Counted from the first letter of the stretch, positions 13,116 through 23,906 are shown. The stretch: 64,000 nt of DNA from Lumbricus terrestris (GCA_949752735.1 OX457044.1:12075294-12139293), one strand, 5' to 3'. The notes: a model not told the origin generated them from the sequence alone. Translations and numbers: made by a program.

Positions 13116-13772
13116 GGTGGCACCCTATTTGCTCTTCAGAAAAAAACGGGCGGCCTACGACCAATAGCTATCGGCTACTATTGGCGCAGACTGACCTCTA
13201 AATGTGCCAACAAATATGCAAGCGACCAAGCAGCAGTTTATCTATCGCCGAAGCAACTGGGTGTTGGAGTCCCAGGCGGATGCGAGGCAGCGGTTCATGC
13301 AACCCGTAGGTTTATTACAAACATGGATGACGACAACATCGTTGCGAAACTCGATTTATCAAACGCTTTCAACAGCCTATACCGAGACTGTATGCTGGCT
13401 TCAGTTATCGAGATCTTACCCGACCTGGCTCCATACTGTTTCCAATCCTACGCAGAAGAATCAACACTAAAATTCGGTGGCTACACGGTTCAATCTCGGG
13501 TCGGGCCTCAGCAAGGCGATCCGCTGGGACCTTTACTTTTCTGCCTACCCCTACAGCCTATACTTCTTCAGTTGGTCTCACCCCTGTCATTCGGATACCT
13601 CGACGATCTCACCCTAGGCGGAAGGGCGGGAACGGTCGCAGCCGATGTTGGCTTCATAGAGAGAACGTGCTCCGCTATGGGCCTGACACTTAATCGTTCC
13701 AAATGTGAGGTAATAGCACGCAACAACAGCAACATAGGATACGACTCGTTGAGAGAGTTCAAACGAATTGAT
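13116..13772 (+). pseudogene. R2-like LINE reverse transcriptase, segment 2 of 3 (palm domain)
   Basis: Continues the RT from the preceding piece: GGLRPIAIGYYWRRL (fingers), LDLSNAFNSL (motif A with its Asp), VGPQQGDPLGPLLF (motif B) and GYLDDLTLGG (motif C; YLDD codons at 13596-13607). It then has LNRSKCEVI before being cut at SLREFKRID by the hAT element that begins at 13773. The listed ORF start at 13323 is only an internal Met; the frame is open back to the GGTGGCAC junction. The RT catalytic residues are all present in this segment. Confidence 0.85.
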
Positions 13773-16534
13773 CAGGCACGTCATTTGGGGGGGCAGGGGG
13801 GGGCATTTGCCCCCCCTGAATTTGACCGATTGTTCTTACACATGACATATTTTGCATTGCTTTGCAACGCCACACGTTGTTCAAAATACCAAAAGGCCTG
13901 TGTCTTCACAGCCTGTGTAATTTTGTATGGCAGATTCGAGCTGCACACAGTGCACAGTTCATCATAGCCACAGATACATATAATCAACTTATGTGTATAT
14001 TGTGATATATCTGCACAGGGAATGAGCTCAGGCTGTTACTGGAAAGACGTACAGCTTGTTCCCCCTAGATAAAGTCCCAGGTCATTATAAGGTCACCAGA
14101 TGTGTGGGTCCTGTCAGCTACACATGTAGTGCAAGCCGACCAATACCCCACACCCAGTTATAGCATGAAGCAGCCAGGCATCTGAGGCATGATTCTCCCT
14201 CTGAGCCTTATAAACACTAGGCCTACAAGCACCCCACCCCGTCTGACCGAGACCTGGAGTGGATTCGCCTCTCAACACCGGCGACCTCTATTGCAAGTAG
14301 CCGGTGTCATGAAACGGAGTATCCCCCCCTGAAAGCTATCCGGGGGGATGAATTAATCTATCCCCCCGGATGGAATTAACCGGTCTATACTATCCGGGGG
14401 ATAAACCATTCTATCCCCTTTTTTGAAAAATGCGCATAATAAAAATATTTATGCTGTAATCAAAATTTAAAGTGACTCCAATTGTTTTAAGTGTCCTAGG
14501 CAATGCTCAGATAAAGACAACTCGAATTTATTTAGTGACTCTGAGTGTTCTTAAGTGTTTTAAATGTTTTAAGTGCTCTAAAAACAGGGCAAAACAAATT
14601 ATCTAGTCGGAATAAACATACATGTTAGTGTCATTGTTCAAAACAAAGCAAAAGAAAATTAATTCGCAAAAAAAACTGCACACGGAAGCCGTTTTTTCGA
14701 CTTTTTTAATTTTGGGGGGATACAATTAATACGGGGGATACTCTATTTCGTGACACCGGCAAAGGTCAATGAGCGGGAAGTTCTGAAAGAACACAGCAGA
14801 AAGATGTATTACAAGGGGCTGACTGCATGCAGCAGTTGGGGGAGAGGTGTAACCCAATGACGGTCAGTAGAGCTGATGATTGGGCTTTCTTGAGAACTGA
14901 AGAGGACCAAAGGACATGAGAGTTCATCCTGTAAACACTCACAATGATCCACATTCCACACGGTAGGCCTATTATGTGACATCCAATTGAACTGGAAATT
15001 TACACAAACTGACTGTTTTTAGTGCAATGGTTATAACTTATAAGCAGGTTACTTCTTATACATGAAATCCTGGATATTAAAATTTTCTTTCAGTCATATC
15101 TTTTCCAGGTTGATATAATCACAAGCCATTGACCACCACTTGAATGATCCCATAGGCATAGCTAATAACAGTCATTAACCCAAAGGCAAAAATAATTATT
15201 GCAGACTTAGTGCATGCAGCATGCAATATTGCTATGTGAATTGTTATTAATGACAAATTAAAGCAGTGGGGAGGGGATGTGCCCAACTGCCTGCAAGAAA
15301 TGTGTTTGAATTTCCAGGGTGCAATGGCACCATTTTAGGCTGTGGTCTGAACAAAATTGCTCCATTTGAGTGCTGCTAAGAGTGGTCTAAGACTTCAAAA
15401 ATATAGGTCCCCTTAAAATAGTAGCAAATTCTTGTTGAGCTTCCACATTGTAATCATAGTATGTAGGATGTTATCCTGACAAAATCACTCCATTATTTCA
15501 GTGCTTATAAAAAAAGAGCGGTTTAATATATCAATATCAAAATGTAATTATAATTGCAATAATAATTTCTTTGTGTATCAAGTTAGGCAATTCTGTTCTG
15601 TTGCTAATGGACTATTACAATGAGTAACAGCAGCAGACTGGAGTATAATAATTATTATGTACATGTAAGCTTACTTTCTTGTACTGGAATAAGCTTACCC
15701 TTGTTGTTCAAGACAACACAATTTTAGTAGAAATGGTTAAGCATGGTATACAAAGTAAGCAAGAATTTCCAATTAAACTACCAAAATTGGGAAGCATATG
15801 TAATAATGATGTTGTTTTACTAAGTGTTTCAAGGAACAAAACATTTTGAAATCTGACAGTTTGAAATTTGAAAGATTACACTGGATAGTGGAGATAAGAC
15901 ATTTAATGGTAATGTTTTTATTTTTACAAGTATTAACAGTAAATTATTTTCCATTTCATGATGATGATGTCATCTACTAGACTATTATTATAGTATGTAA
16001 TATCATTATAATTATATAATAATCAATAATATTATGGTAGATTATAATGGTCCAACCCAGTCTATGTAATACAATTCTATGTAATACAATTATGTAAACT
16101 GGAGCAATGGCCATTATAATTTTTCAAATTTTTCTGTGAGTGAAGGTTATTTCTGTCATTTTAATTGTATAAAAATAGTATTTGTACAAATATTAACAAT
16201 AAATCCTACTCTTTTATTATGATACTATCATATATCATAGTAAATAATACCTTTATTATAATCATATAATGGTAAATAATATCACGGTATATAATAACAA
16301 GTGCAAAGCACTTATAGTCTATTTAAAGTACCAGTAGTAGGCATTTAAAATATACCTCATCACTGAATCATAAAGGCCTATAAGTAGATTTAATAAATAT
16401 GAGCATGAATAAAACATCTCATTTAAGCACAGTTTTGCACATGTTGGCTAAATACAGAACTTACAAAGCTTGTGGAGTTTTGACCCGCGAAATTTTTTGC
16501 CCCCCCCCTGAAAAAAGCTGAAATGACGTCCCTG
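13773..16534. mobile_element. Non-autonomous hAT transposon (copy C)
   Basis: Exact 8-bp duplication GAATTGAT at 13765-13772 and 16535-16542. The ends are CAGGCACGTCATTTG (left) and the reverse complement of CAGGGACGTCATTTC (right), each followed inward by a G/C homopolymer-rich stretch. A second copy in the opposite orientation lies at 60522-62742 and matches over most of its length. Copy C is longer mainly because it has itself received the TIR element at 14300-14760. No transposase ORF is present. The host RT frame resumes exactly at the right-hand duplication. Confidence 0.95.
14300..14760. mobile_element. Small TIR element nested in hAT copy C
   Basis: The left end reads GCCGGTGTCATGAAACGGAG followed by TATCCCCCC. 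The right end is the near-exact reverse complement (GGGGGATACTCTATTTCGTG then ACACCGGC). The matching place in the sister copy at 60522-62742 lacks it. I could not read a clear duplication, so the superfamily is open. GTCC/GGGGAT runs repeat near both ends. Confidence 0.8.
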
Positions 16535-17830
16535 GAATTGATGTGGAAGAATCCCAGCTACTCGGCGCCCCACTCTCATCGGGGAAAGCGTTGCAGCAAT
16601 GTCTAGAAAACGGAACCAAAGAACTGGAGGAGAGCCTGAACAAATTAACGCTCATAGCCAGGCAGGACGCACTCCTGATTTTGAGAAGTTCGCTGGGTGC
16701 GCCTAAAATGATTTACACCCTCCGATGCCATCCCAGCGACAAACACCCCGAGTTGGAGTCTTATGACACAACACTACGAAAAGGATTAGAAAGAATACTG
16801 ATGAACATTTCCTTGAACGATATTCAGTGGACACAAGCCTCTTTGCCAATAAAGATGGGTGGTCTGGGTGTACGGAGAGTGTCTTCGCTGGCGCTTCCAG
16901 CCTTCCTGGCTTCAGCTGCAAGCACTCTTCCTCTCCAGACTCTCATTCTGGGCTCTCTCATTCTCGAACCGGACATACACTTTCAAGCCATGTCGTCCGA
17001 GTGGCGCTCCAAGTCGGAATTTGATGAGGCAGGAATCATGCCAACAAATCAGCAAGCATCTTGGGACAAACCATTGTTGGAGAAAACAGCGAAGTCACTG
17101 CTTGAAAGCACAGTGGATGTATGTAACATCGCGCGACTAAAAGCAGTCTCATCACCCCACGCTAGCGACTGGCTCCACGCGTTACCGATAACTGCATGTG
17201 GACTACGACTAGACAACGAGGACGTTCGAGTGGCCGTCGGATTGCGACTAGGAGCAGCAATATGTCAACCCCAAACTTGCGCCTGCGGAGCCCAGATTGA
17301 CGCCAGAGGCAACCACGGCCTGTCCTGCTCTCTCGGCTTCGGTCGAATCGCTCGCCATAGCACCATCAATGACATCATACACCGCCCCCTTTCAAAAGCA
17401 GGGATCCCATCCATAAAGGAAACACCAGGACTACTACGCACAGATGGCAGAAGACCAGACGGTCTGACCATGATTCCATGACGTGCGGGTCGCCATCTTG
17501 TGTGGGACGCAACTGTAATTGACACCCTTGCACCTTCATATCTCCAGGCCACGGCAACGACGGCGGGTGCTGCAGCCGAGATAGCAGCGGATAGAAAAAA
17601 TACCAAATATGTCGATCTTATAAACACACATTTCTTTGTCCCTTTAGCCCTTGAGACTTTTGCTCTGATGGCCTAAACTTTTTGTCAGATTTAGGCCGCA
17701 TCCTAACTTTGTCTTCTGGCGAACTGAGAGAGACCTGTTTTTTGCTGCAACGTCTCTCTATAACCGTTCAGCGCTTCAACTCGGTGGCCTTTCGAGGCAC
17801 TTTAGCTGACCGGGTTCTAGAGGAGATGTA
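16535..17830 (+). pseudogene. R2-like LINE, segment 3 of 3 (thumb, CCHC and restriction-like endonuclease)
   Basis: Resumes the interrupted frame at the GAATTGAT duplication. It carries the thumb/linker (LGAPKMIYTLRCHP, PIKMGGLGVRR), then a CCHC motif (CACG then HGLSC; first Cys codon 17278), then GRIARHSTIND and GRRPDG, the conserved lead-in to the endonuclease core. At 17479-17481 a TGA stands where Trp is expected (MIP-stop). The same frame continues with HLVWDATVIDTLAPSYL, AAEIAADRKNTKYVDL and on to 17676. A final LQRLSITVQRFNSVAFRGT segment follows in another frame near 17740-17800. The copy is therefore inactive through a nonsense codon and a frameshift as well as the insertions. Confidence 0.8.
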
Positions 17831-18094
17831 ACAATAGCCACTGACTGCTTCCCTAGTTTTTTTGTACTTCCTGTTATACTGATGTTGTTTGTTGAAGATA
17901 TTAAATAATAATTATAATAAAAAAATAAAATAAAAAATAAAAATAAAATAATAATAACTTCAACACCATTGCCTTCCAAGGCACCTTTGCTTGATTTGCT
18001 TTGCCTGATCTTGACGAGTTCTAGCCGTTCCAGAATGCAATTTTTTACGTCTCCGGAAAAATTTTTGAAATCCCGAGGGATCTGAGATACCTCG
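17830..18094. other. A-rich LINE tail and a short duplicate of its 3' end
   Basis: Contains an A/T-rich stretch (about 17890-17955) of AAATAAAATAAAA type, as expected for a LINE tail. Immediately after it, CAACACCATTGCCTTCCAAG at about 17961 reads FNTIAFQGTFA, a second short copy of the LINE's terminal coding sequence. Confidence 0.5.
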
Positions 18095-18486
18095 GGTAAA
18101 AAAGAATAATTGCACAGACGGCAAGACCGGACGGAGCAACATGGGTTCCTGGGCCAGTATGTCGCATGGGATCCATACTTGTGCTACCTCCTACCTCAAC
18201 ATCACGTCAGCAGTGCCGAACACGCCGCAAACCGGAAGTGCGCCAAATATTCTACTATTTCGGCCATCCACGACTTCGTCCCCGTCGCCATCGAATCGCT
18301 GGGCCCGTCAATCGGTCAGAAGAACGCGAGTTCTTGATGGAGTTGGGGCGCCGCATGATCGCCGTCTCTGGCGACCCTCGGAAGACTATGCACTTGTTTC
18401 AACGTTTGTCTATTTGCACCCAAAGATTTAGCGCCATAGCATTCAAGGGCACATCCGCACAACTCACCAGGGTCGAGGACGACTGA
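18095..18486 (+). pseudogene. Second, frameshifted 3' fragment of an RLE-bearing LINE
   Basis: Different frames give DGKTGRSNMGSWASMSHGI, HAANRKCAKYSTIS, HDFVPVAIESLGPSIGQ and LFQRLSICTQRFSAIAFKGT. Together they are the last endonuclease part of the same LINE group as the split copy upstream, but a distinct copy with clear sequence differences. At least two frameshifts are present. Its position just downstream of the first copy's tail suggests repeated insertion at a favoured place or a rearranged tandem. Confidence 0.7.
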
Positions 18487-19044
18487 TCTTACTAATAAAT
18501 TGTTAATGCATATACATTTGCTTCAGTTATGCAGTTGTGAGAAAACAATTTGCTCATTATGCCAGTGTTTTGACATCAGTCCAGTCGTGATTTGGAATTT
18601 AGGCACAGTCAGTTGGTGTTGCACAGTTTGAAACGAAAATAAAAGATGGTGCATTATGATAAAATAATAATAATAATAATAATATTTTGACTTGCCAGAA
18701 TTGGATGAAGTGTAGCCACTCCATAACCCATCAACTAACAGTCTCCGGACAGTATTTTGCTTCCTGAGTTGAAAGAGTTAAGTCGTCAAATTTTTTCATT
18801 GATCCCATGATCAACGTACAATGTACAAGAAATTATGATCACATAGTATAATAAAGTAACATACATGGCTTACACAGTGGTGCAATGAGAAAATTTGCTA
18901 GGAAATGTCAATCTCAAGATTGTTTAAAAGATACGGTAGGCATCTTGAGTTTCTTGACCTTTGATTGAACTGTCAATCTGTGCTTATTGCAATCCATGGA
19001 ACAACCAATACAATAGACTATATTATAGTCGACGCTGTTCAGAC

Positions 19045-19110
<66 letters not shown>

Positions 19111-19124
19111 ATGCTGCTGCTGCT
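18487..19124. other. Intron 1 of the small gene, 3' part
   Basis: AT-rich intron sequence with (AAT)n near 18663-18684 and a (GAT)n array of about 22 units at 19044-19110, only about 20 bp upstream of the exon 2 acceptor. No gene is seen. Confidence 0.6.
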
Positions 19125-19133
19125 CTGTTTTAG

Positions 19134-19270
19134 GTATCAATGCACAGGAAGGCTTTGACGTCGGGAAACAGGTCGGCATCGCTTTGGCCATCTGCTTTTC
19201 CGTTCTGGCTTGCTTCACCGTAACAGTCAACTGCATCAAGAAGAGATGTGTGAAGAGCAACATACACTAG
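19134..19270 (+). CDS. Exon 2 of small single-pass membrane protein (membrane helix and tail)
   Basis: Begins after the acceptor CTGTTTTAG at 19125-19133, preceded by a CTGCTGCTG pyrimidine-rich stretch. It completes a codon with the single base left from exon 1. The encoded part runs SINAQEGFDVGKQVG, then a helix of about 21 hydrophobic residues (IALAICFSVLACFTVTV), then a basic, cysteine-containing tail (NCIKKRCVKSNIH) and a TAG stop at 19268-19270. With the signal peptide this predicts a type I membrane microprotein with a very short ectodomain. Cysteines next to the helix might be lipidated, which is inference. Possible poly(A) signals AATAAA lie near 19824 and 19916. The function is unknown. 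Confidence 0.6.
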
Positions 19271-20110
19271 AAGAGGACAAATCATAATTTTTTATCATCG
19301 TCATCATCTGAAGAAGATGCAATATCTTCATTTGTTCATCGCAACTTCTTCACCAATCCAACGAACTTCGCTTCAAAATACATTCTGTAGTGAAGAAACG
19401 ATTGAGTGCCTATTGGTCGATGTAGGCCTATAGGCCTGCATAGCCTTTGGCTAATATGCCTTCATAGAAATCATGGCCTTTCAAAATGCATGTCAAGCTT
19501 CGGTGATCATGAAAATGGACTATTTAGAACTCCTAGCAACTAATGAAACTCAAAATAACAAGGTGGAAATGTGGAGCAGCATATTTAATTATTTCGCACC
19601 TATAAATTTTTTAAATGTTAGTCTATTTAGGCGCCTATCTATGCATCAGATAGAACCATCTCAGGCCCGCAACTCGTAGCTTGGAGTCCGATTCTCGAAC
19701 TTTTGTAGGCCTACCAATTGAGTTGGGCCTACGTAAACAAATAGACCCATTGGACATTGCATGATTGCTGTGCTGGGAGTAACCCACCTTATGAGAAATC
19801 AATTTCATGGTTCCTGAGCTTACAATAAAGTCGAGGCATTGGAAGTTGTGTATAGGCCTATGTGGAAATCAATAATATTATTATACACGTGGCCTACACT
19901 CTTTTGTCTGAACAAAATAAATGCAGCCTAAACTAACCTACTGTAAAATATCTTGCCTTAAAAATTCTCCTTATCCGTGATGACGTAGCCTAACTTAAGA
20001 TATACTCTGTAAAGACAATTAAGCTTATATAATATATAAAGACTAATCTTCGACAAAATTTACGACAGATAATACAGGTCCAGCGTAAATGAACCAACTT
20101 AAAATGTAAA
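19271..20110. other. 3' flank or UTR of the small gene
   Basis: No ORF of note. It includes candidate poly(A) signals AATAAA near 19824 and 19916 and several TAGGCCTA-type octamers. The real 3' end of the transcript cannot be set from sequence alone. Confidence 0.45.
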
Positions 20111-20111
20111 T

Positions 20112-20328
20112 GTAAAATGTAATCGCATATTTATATAGCGGCTGTCTTATGGCATCGACCCTGAGGGTGAGATCCTTCACCACCGCTACTCCACGTTTAT
20201 ATTGCGACCGAGCCGCCCGCAGTAAAGATCCGAGAAATTAATCTCTGATAAACCGACCGACCGGGAATCGAACCCGGGCCGCCGGCGCGGCGAGCGGGCT
20301 ACCAAACCACTCGGCCACCGAGGATCTT
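20112..20328 (-). mobile_element. tRNA-derived SINE
   Basis: Read on the minus strand. The head has an RNA polymerase III box A (TGGCCGAGTGG; + strand 20307-20317) and box B (GGTTCGATTCC; + strand 20264-20274) with tRNA-like spacing. The body contains GGATCTCACCCTCAGGGTCG and ATGCCATAAGACAGCCGCTA, and it ends in an ATTTTACATTTACATTTT tail. A second member of the same family lies at 26750-26924 plus 34010-34075, split by a Mutator-like insertion. Confidence 0.85.
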
Positions 20329-20370
20329 CATATAGCGATAAATGTCCTCGTTTCGCCAATATAGCCTACT

Positions 20371-20857
20371 TAATAAACTTAATTTGCGTGCATATAAATC
20401 CACCAATTTGTGGAATTTATTTATAGGTCTACTTCATGCGTCAAATTAAAGATAATTCACTCTAGTATTATCGCGTACCCCCTTCCTTGGGAGTTGACCT
20501 TCTGGCCGTTAGCCTACGTCCGCGGCTAGCAAGGTGCTTGCGCACCTCTGGGTTCGAAACTTCGAATCCATATTCCCTCCTGTAGGCCTAGGCAGATTTT
20601 GACTCGACATTAGCCTCGATATGGACTCACTTAATTGTTTCAGTTGGGATTCCATCACAACCGATTCATAATTAATGCAGCTAATAATTCAACACGATAT
20701 TGCAGTTTAAGCACTTATAACTAGAAAGAAACAGATATGCAATTTATGTAGCTCCTTTTCTGGAGTCACAGTCTCGCAGACATTATTGTGATTGAACAGA
20801 TTAATGAATAAGCAAGCTCTTAATTAATTCCAATCCATACTACAGTTACCACGTCGG
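20371..20857. other. Non-coding DNA inside the inverted-repeat pair
   Basis: AT-rich sequence without a gene or recognisable repeat. Confidence 0.5.
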
Positions 20858-20865
20858 CACTCTAG

Positions 20866-21845
20866 CAGTGCCGGTGCTAGGGTCCCGGAGGCCCCCCCCG
20901 AAAAAAAACTTGAGGCCCCCATACCTTACATTGAGCTCTCATCTCAGCAAAATTTCTCATAATATAAGTGCTAAAAAGTAAGACTTCAATAAATGTCCCC
21001 TCCCAATTGTTAATTTTTTTGGAATTTTCATGCTGTATTGGTAGAATTTTAAGCTGTCATCTTTACAAAAATTGCTCATTTTTCAATGCTGTTAGTCGTG
21101 GTTTAGGACTTCAGAGTGTCCCCTCTCCGTTGTTTAAATTTGTCCGATTTGCCAACTGTAGCCTAATGGTAGCATATATAGGCTGTCATCTTAACAAAAT
21201 TGATCATTATTGATGGTCAGTGGATGATACTTATGAAATATTTCTTAAATATTGGGGTAACAAGGATTCCGTCCCAGCCACAAATTGTGGGGCCGTGCCC
21301 CTGTCCATACCCCCACCTCCAAGTCTCCTCTTTGGTTGAAGGACAATGCTATGTTATTGGTTTGTGTAATATTATTTTGTATGCTTTGCGTTAAAACGTA
21401 ATTCGGTGCGTGGTTTCATGAATGAATAGTCATGAAAGGTATAATTACCAGCTACATTTGAGGCCCCTTGCAAACTTGAGATCAGACACATAACAAGGAC
21501 ATCTGGGACCCTACACAGGCTTTAATGTTTGGGCCTCACGCAGGTTTTATTTTGAGACCTCATCCAATTAGCAATTAGAATAAGTTACAATTTATAAACG
21601 TTGTGTTTGAGAAAGTGGATGAAATTGCCTGAGTTAGTTTACATGGTTTTATACTTACGCCCAAAATCAGTATGATATTTGCATTAGATCTGCTATGGCA
21701 ATGACATATGGTTAGTTGAGGCATGCACCAGACCGGATCTGTACAGTCACGAATAGGCATAATGACCAGCTAAATTTGGGGGCCCCTTTCAAACTCGGGG
21801 CCCCCCCCCGGCTGGGGGGTACGGGGGGTGCTAGCGCCGGCACTG
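20866..21845. mobile_element. Non-autonomous hAT transposon (copy D)
   Basis: Exact duplication CACTCTAG at 20858-20865 and 21846-21853. The left end CAGTGCCGGTGCTAGGGTCC is matched by CTAGCGCCGGCACTG at the right, with poly-C/G runs just inside. No transposase is encoded; ORFs inside have no recognisable content. Confidence 0.95.
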
Positions 21846-21937
21846 CACTCTAGACCTACCTTTCAAATTCGGTCCTACAACTCACTACATCAGTAGGCAA
21901 TATTGGCGAAACGAGGACATTTATCGCTATATGGGGC

Positions 21938-22749
21938 CATAGATTGAGTATTCGTGACTTTAGGGTTTAATATTCGTAAATATTCGTGAATATTAAGATT
22001 TTTTAATATTCGTAAATATTCGCAAATATTCGTTAACGAATAAAGGTGAACGATTGAAACCGGAATGTTACTCGGTATTACGCAGTTTAAGTTTCTGTAG
22101 GCCTATGTCAATTCACATTCACTCGTATCCAGGGCAAGGCTGAATAAAAAATATGCAATGCGCTTAACATGCTGAGATCGGGATAATTTTTACTTGTAAT
22201 CTGGCACTATTATTTCTTGCGTTGGTATTTACATGTATATCTACTCATCCTGCTACACTGATATCAAATTACTTTTTCAATTTGCATAGGTATTTAAAGT
22301 TTATTGCTAATTTTGCCCTTCTATTGCTGCTATTTGCCAACTGCCATCGATGACTCGATCTGCCTCTTTTCAGTTGGGGAGGATGGCCAGAAGTCAAACA
22401 AAGTGACTAACATTAAGTATCGAATGTGATATGAATACCGCATGACCACATTGACCAGACCCGGGAGAGAAGTTTTTAACAACAAATCTATTAAAGTTAT
22501 TGTCACTTACTGATATAGCCTAGGCCTATGCGTGCAAGCTAACTCAATTTTATACAATTTATTCAGTAAAAGTTAAACATTTTAATTTTTCATAAATGAC
22601 AAAATAAGAATTAAGAATAAAGAATTTCTTGAAAGAACTTAATATTTTACGAATATAATATTCGTTGGCAGTTTTAACATTCGTTAATATTCGTGAATAT
22701 TTGAAAATCTTAATAATCGTAATAGGCCTATGCGAATACTCAATCTATG
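21938..22749. mobile_element. Non-autonomous TIR element with TATTCG subterminal repeats (copy E)
   Basis: Exact 8-bp duplication TATGGGGC at 21930-21937 and 22750-22757. The ends are CATAGATTGAGTATTCG and its perfect reverse complement. ATATTCGTAAATATTCG-like units cluster inside both ends. The duplication length fits hAT, but the terminal CATAG is unusual. It lies 4 bp from the inverted repeat arm at 21892-21933. Non-coding. Confidence 0.9.
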
Positions 22750-22757
22750 TATGGGGC

Positions 22758-23100
22758 CTGCATAATGTGTGCATGGTTTCTAGCTACACTCAAAATGGCC
22801 GACCTTAACACTGAGAAGCAATACTACACAAATACAATCAAGCAATCAACCTTCTTTATTGACCACCACTACCACCACAATTTCCACAAAGTAATACAAG
22901 CGTACAGTTTACAAATTCGTATAGGTAAACCCAAAGGAACATAATTTTATGGTTCCGTGAGACAGGGTTCCTTATTTTACATCAGTAATTTATCAATTAT
23001 TATATATTGATGGTCATCATTATATATCTTCATAGTCATATTGTAAAATGTCAACAATTGATTTTATTGGGAGGCTTAAGGCTCCTCGCAAGATCAATCA
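22758..23100. other. Non-coding stretch
   Basis: No gene is seen. It ends with a poly-TGATT-like run leading into the dispersed repeat at 23101. Confidence 0.5.
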
Positions 23101-23422
23101 ATCAATCACAATTATCACATAAATTTATATAGCGCCCCTCCAAGATATCTATACTCCGAAGCGCTCCGAACCCAGGCCTTCAGTCAAAGAGAAAGGTCTT
23201 GAGAAGACGGTAGAAAGAGCCAGCAGAGTAGAGTCACGGAGAAGCGAAAGGAGAGCCGCAGGGAGGCCATTCCAGATAGCTGGACCCACCACGGAAAATG
23301 CTCTTTGCTGCATAGTAGCGGTACGACAAAAAGGGACAAGATAGTCACCGCGGCCAGCTGACCTCAGCGAACGACAGCCCTGAGAAACCGAGATTGGAGT
23401 AAAAAGCTCACATAGGTAGGAT
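23101..23422. repeat. Dispersed repeat starting TTTATATAGCGCCCC
   Basis: Contains TTTATATAGCGCCCCTCCAA, CCAGGCCTTCAGTCAAAGAG, CATTCCAGATAGCTGGACCC and AACCGAGATTGGAGTAAAAA. It has the look of a retroposon with an L2-like end, similar in organisation to the segment at 28385-28725. It is non-coding as it stands. Confidence 0.55.
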
Positions 23423-23424
23423 CA

Positions 23425-23560
23425 GGGCCGGATTAACCAGTATGCCATGTCTGCCATGGCGGCGGGCCCCCCGCCGTCAGAGGGCCCCTCGCGTCTGCAA
23501 AAAAATTTATTGTGCATTTTCCAATTTATTCGAGGACGTGTGTAAATTTGCGTCCATTGG
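23425..23560. mobile_element. Single hAT-like terminus
   Basis: CAGGGCCGGATTAACCAG at about 23425 followed by GGCGGGCCCCCC and GAGGGCCCC is a typical hAT left end. The partner end was not found downstream, so this is probably a fragment. Confidence 0.5.
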
Positions 23561-23791
23561 TCATTGTTTTCTTCTTTGGTCGAACAATAATTTTATTTAA
23601 GTTGGCCTCATGTTTGTGCCACTCTGATTTATGATTTTGTTGGTATTCCATTTGGCCTACTTTTAAAAGGGATAGGCCAGCGTTCCAGACAGGCGAGGCG
23701 GACAGAGAGGAAGAGATCGGCATTTTAAGAAGAGTAAGACAATCAGACATACACGTAGACGAACAGACAGACGGAGACAAAGATAATATCT

Positions 23792-23906
23792 CAGATCAAT
23801 AACAGAGTTCAATGTTTAAATTAGCTCAACCGAATCTCTATGACTATATTATAGTCATAGAGATTCGGTTGAGCTAATTTAAACATTGAACTCTGTTATT
23901 GATCTG
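23792..23906. repeat. Perfect 115-bp palindrome
   Basis: Two arms of 57 bp are exact reverse complements around one central T. The left arm begins CAGATCAATAACAGAGTTC and the right arm ends GTTATTGATCTG. Such a structure can extrude as a cruciform. The perfect arms imply very recent origin or an assembly fold-back. No duplication or known terminus flanks it. Confidence 0.95.

Larger units (their letters stand above)
20329..21933. repeat. Pair of 42-bp inverted repeats flanking hAT copy D
   Basis: The left arm 20329-20370 contains TAGCGATAAATGTCCTCGTT and TCGCCAATAT. The right arm 21892-21933 is its reverse complement with one mismatch. After the 980-bp hAT insertion is subtracted, the enclosed segment is about 540 bp, which would fit a small TIR element. 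No duplication was confirmed outside the arms. Confidence 0.7.

Noticed and set aside
20260..20330. Minus-strand tRNA gene
   Set aside because: Box A and box B are present, but the cloverleaf continues into a SINE body with a family relative at 26750. There is no clean acceptor stem or terminator.
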